This document shows, piece by piece, positions 63,312-64,000 of a stretch of DNA of 64,000 bases. How positions within the stretch are numbered: position 1 is the first letter of the stretch; each line of letters starts with the position of its first letter. The stretch is from contig JAIBAN010000001.1 in the NCBI GenBank assembly GCA_019695185.1, forward strand, positions 248,001 to 312,000, read 5' to 3'. The DNA comes from Blastocatellia bacterium. Lineage in GTDB: Bacteria > Acidobacteriota > Blastocatellia > Chloracidobacteriales > Chloracidobacteriaceae. The notes beneath the pieces were generated by a model, which had not been told where the DNA came from, searched no databases, and saw nothing but the letters and a program-made list of their open reading frames with translations. A program made the translations under genes and the position numbers.

Positions 63312-64000
63312 GTGACCCAGAAAATCGTGCGTTGGATTTTGGTAAGCGTGTTTTTGGTCAGTATCGCCGTTTTTGTCGCCGGACGGGTTCACCCTGCCGC
63401 AGCCGATACGATGCCTCTCTCACGGGTGATGCCACGGGGCGCGCTAGCCTATGTGCAGGCACGAAATCTGGGGGAAATGCTGGGGAAATGGCGCACTTCA
63501 TCAACGGCGGCGCAGTATTTCAAAAGCAAAAGCTATGAGTCGTTCACCCGGTCCCGGCTCTATATCAAGTTGCAGGAGCGCACCCAGGAATTTGAGCAGG
63601 GCTTGGGGTTCAGTCTGACCGAAGACAAAGTGCTCAATCTGGCAGGAGGCGAGTCGGCGGTCACGATGTATGACATGGGCAAACTGGAATTGGTCTATGT
63701 CACGGAAATGCCTGCGGCCCAGGCCATGGCCACTGTTTTGTACAAGCAATCCGCTCGCTTTGAGGCCCGCAAACGTGGCACAAGTGAATATTATGTCCAG
63801 GAACTGGCCACCGACGCCGGGCGGATGCGCCAGGGGCTCTGCTTTGCCGCCGCCGGGGGCAAATTTATCGTCACCACCACCGAACCGCTCATGCAGCGGT
63901 CGCTCGACAATCTGGCCAATCTCACCGGCAAGGAGAATCCTGACCGCCTGTCTGATTCGATGGCTGCCACGCTGGCTGCTGCCGAAGGTTTCACTGCGCA
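63312..64000 (+). CDS. Secreted protein of unknown function, cut by the window end
   Basis: A GTG start with GGAGG 6 bases upstream opens a frame that is still open at base 64000 (229 codons seen). An N-terminal signal peptide (MTQKIVRWILVSVFLVSIAV) is followed by LSRVMPRGALAYVQARNLGEML and GGKFIVTTTEPLMQRSLDNL. Layout recalls DUF3352-like exported proteins (large beta/alpha domain), but I am not sure. The frame continues beyond the window. Confidence 0.75.
   Translation, partial: MTQKIVRWILVSVFLVSIAVFVAGRVHPAAADTMPLSRVMPRGALAYVQARNLGEMLGKWRTSSTAAQYFKSKSYESFTRSRLYIKLQERTQEFEQGLGFSLTEDKVLNLAGGESAVTMYDMGKLELVYVTEMPAAQAMATVLYKQSARFEARKRGTSEYYVQELATDAGRMRQGLCFAAAGGKFIVTTTEPLMQRSLDNLANLTGKENPDRLSDSMAATLAAAEGFTA

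Overview
The window reads as ordinary bacterial chromosome, GC slightly above 50% by eye, with about 52 protein genes on both strands and no rRNA, tRNA, phage, insertion sequence or CRISPR array that I can see. Gene content suggests an Acidobacteriota bacterium, possibly Blastocatellia-like (inference). The signs are an OmpR-type winged helix fused to a TolB-like/TPR region with no membrane segment, FG-GAP and IPT/TIG secreted proteins, a DUF5666 repeat protein, a Ser/Thr kinase with a Pro-rich linker, a di-haem oxidoreductase and a pseudopilin-like domain. No 16S gene is present to settle it.

Layout. 1-8 kb: Maf, an exported M14 peptidase, a secreted cyclophilin, a di-haem cytochrome oxidoreductase, a Gly/Pro-rich secreted protein. 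6.8-9.4 kb (minus): ECF sigma, zinc-finger anti-sigma, Tat-exported intradiol dioxygenase with a TIG domain. 9.6-17.8 kb: DUF5666 protein, FabF, cytochrome c, ankyrin protein, Ycf46-like AAA protein, SerC, GX3-repeat protein. 18-22.4 kb: a CarH-like B12 photoreceptor regulator facing a probable structured RNA and a polyprenyl synthetase, then SpoIIM and a ferritin-like protein. 22.4-28.5 kb: Nudix, GT87, MaoC hydratase, a molybdopterin oxidoreductase under a TetR gene with a clear operator. 28.6-36.7 kb: FG-GAP/TIG protein, barrel porin, the activated-methyl pair metK-ahcY, an AAA ATPase. 36.9-45.3 kb: ABC exporter, TetR-S41 peptidase, PQQ sugar dehydrogenase, TPR protein, pseudopilin-like fusion. 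45.4-50.7 kb: M16 peptidase and a SulP-carbonic anhydrase pair. 50.8-58.7 kb: an apparently ATPase-dead NtrC-family protein, TPR proteins, winged-helix regulator, Ser/Thr kinase. 58.8-64 kb: PyrC, zinc-ribbon protein, NfeD-slipin pair, and a secreted protein cut by the window end.

The most striking feature lies between the genes. About twenty intergenic gaps carry short tandem arrays, mostly of 7-bp units, usually as two inverted arms around a unique spacer of roughly 20-135 bp. Different loci use different heptamers (GGACTGA, GAATTGA, GGGTTCA, GGCAAAT, TTTTGAG, GGTTGTC; also a CTTGGGAGT nonamer), but the two arms of a locus use the same or a closely related one. Arms often start at a stop codon and end at the next start codon, and in several genes they supply the stop, the start or the terminal residues. 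In the best-preserved loci, variant units occur in the same order in both arms. A second, unrelated intergenic family is built on a GCCTTYAGGC palindrome (four loci).
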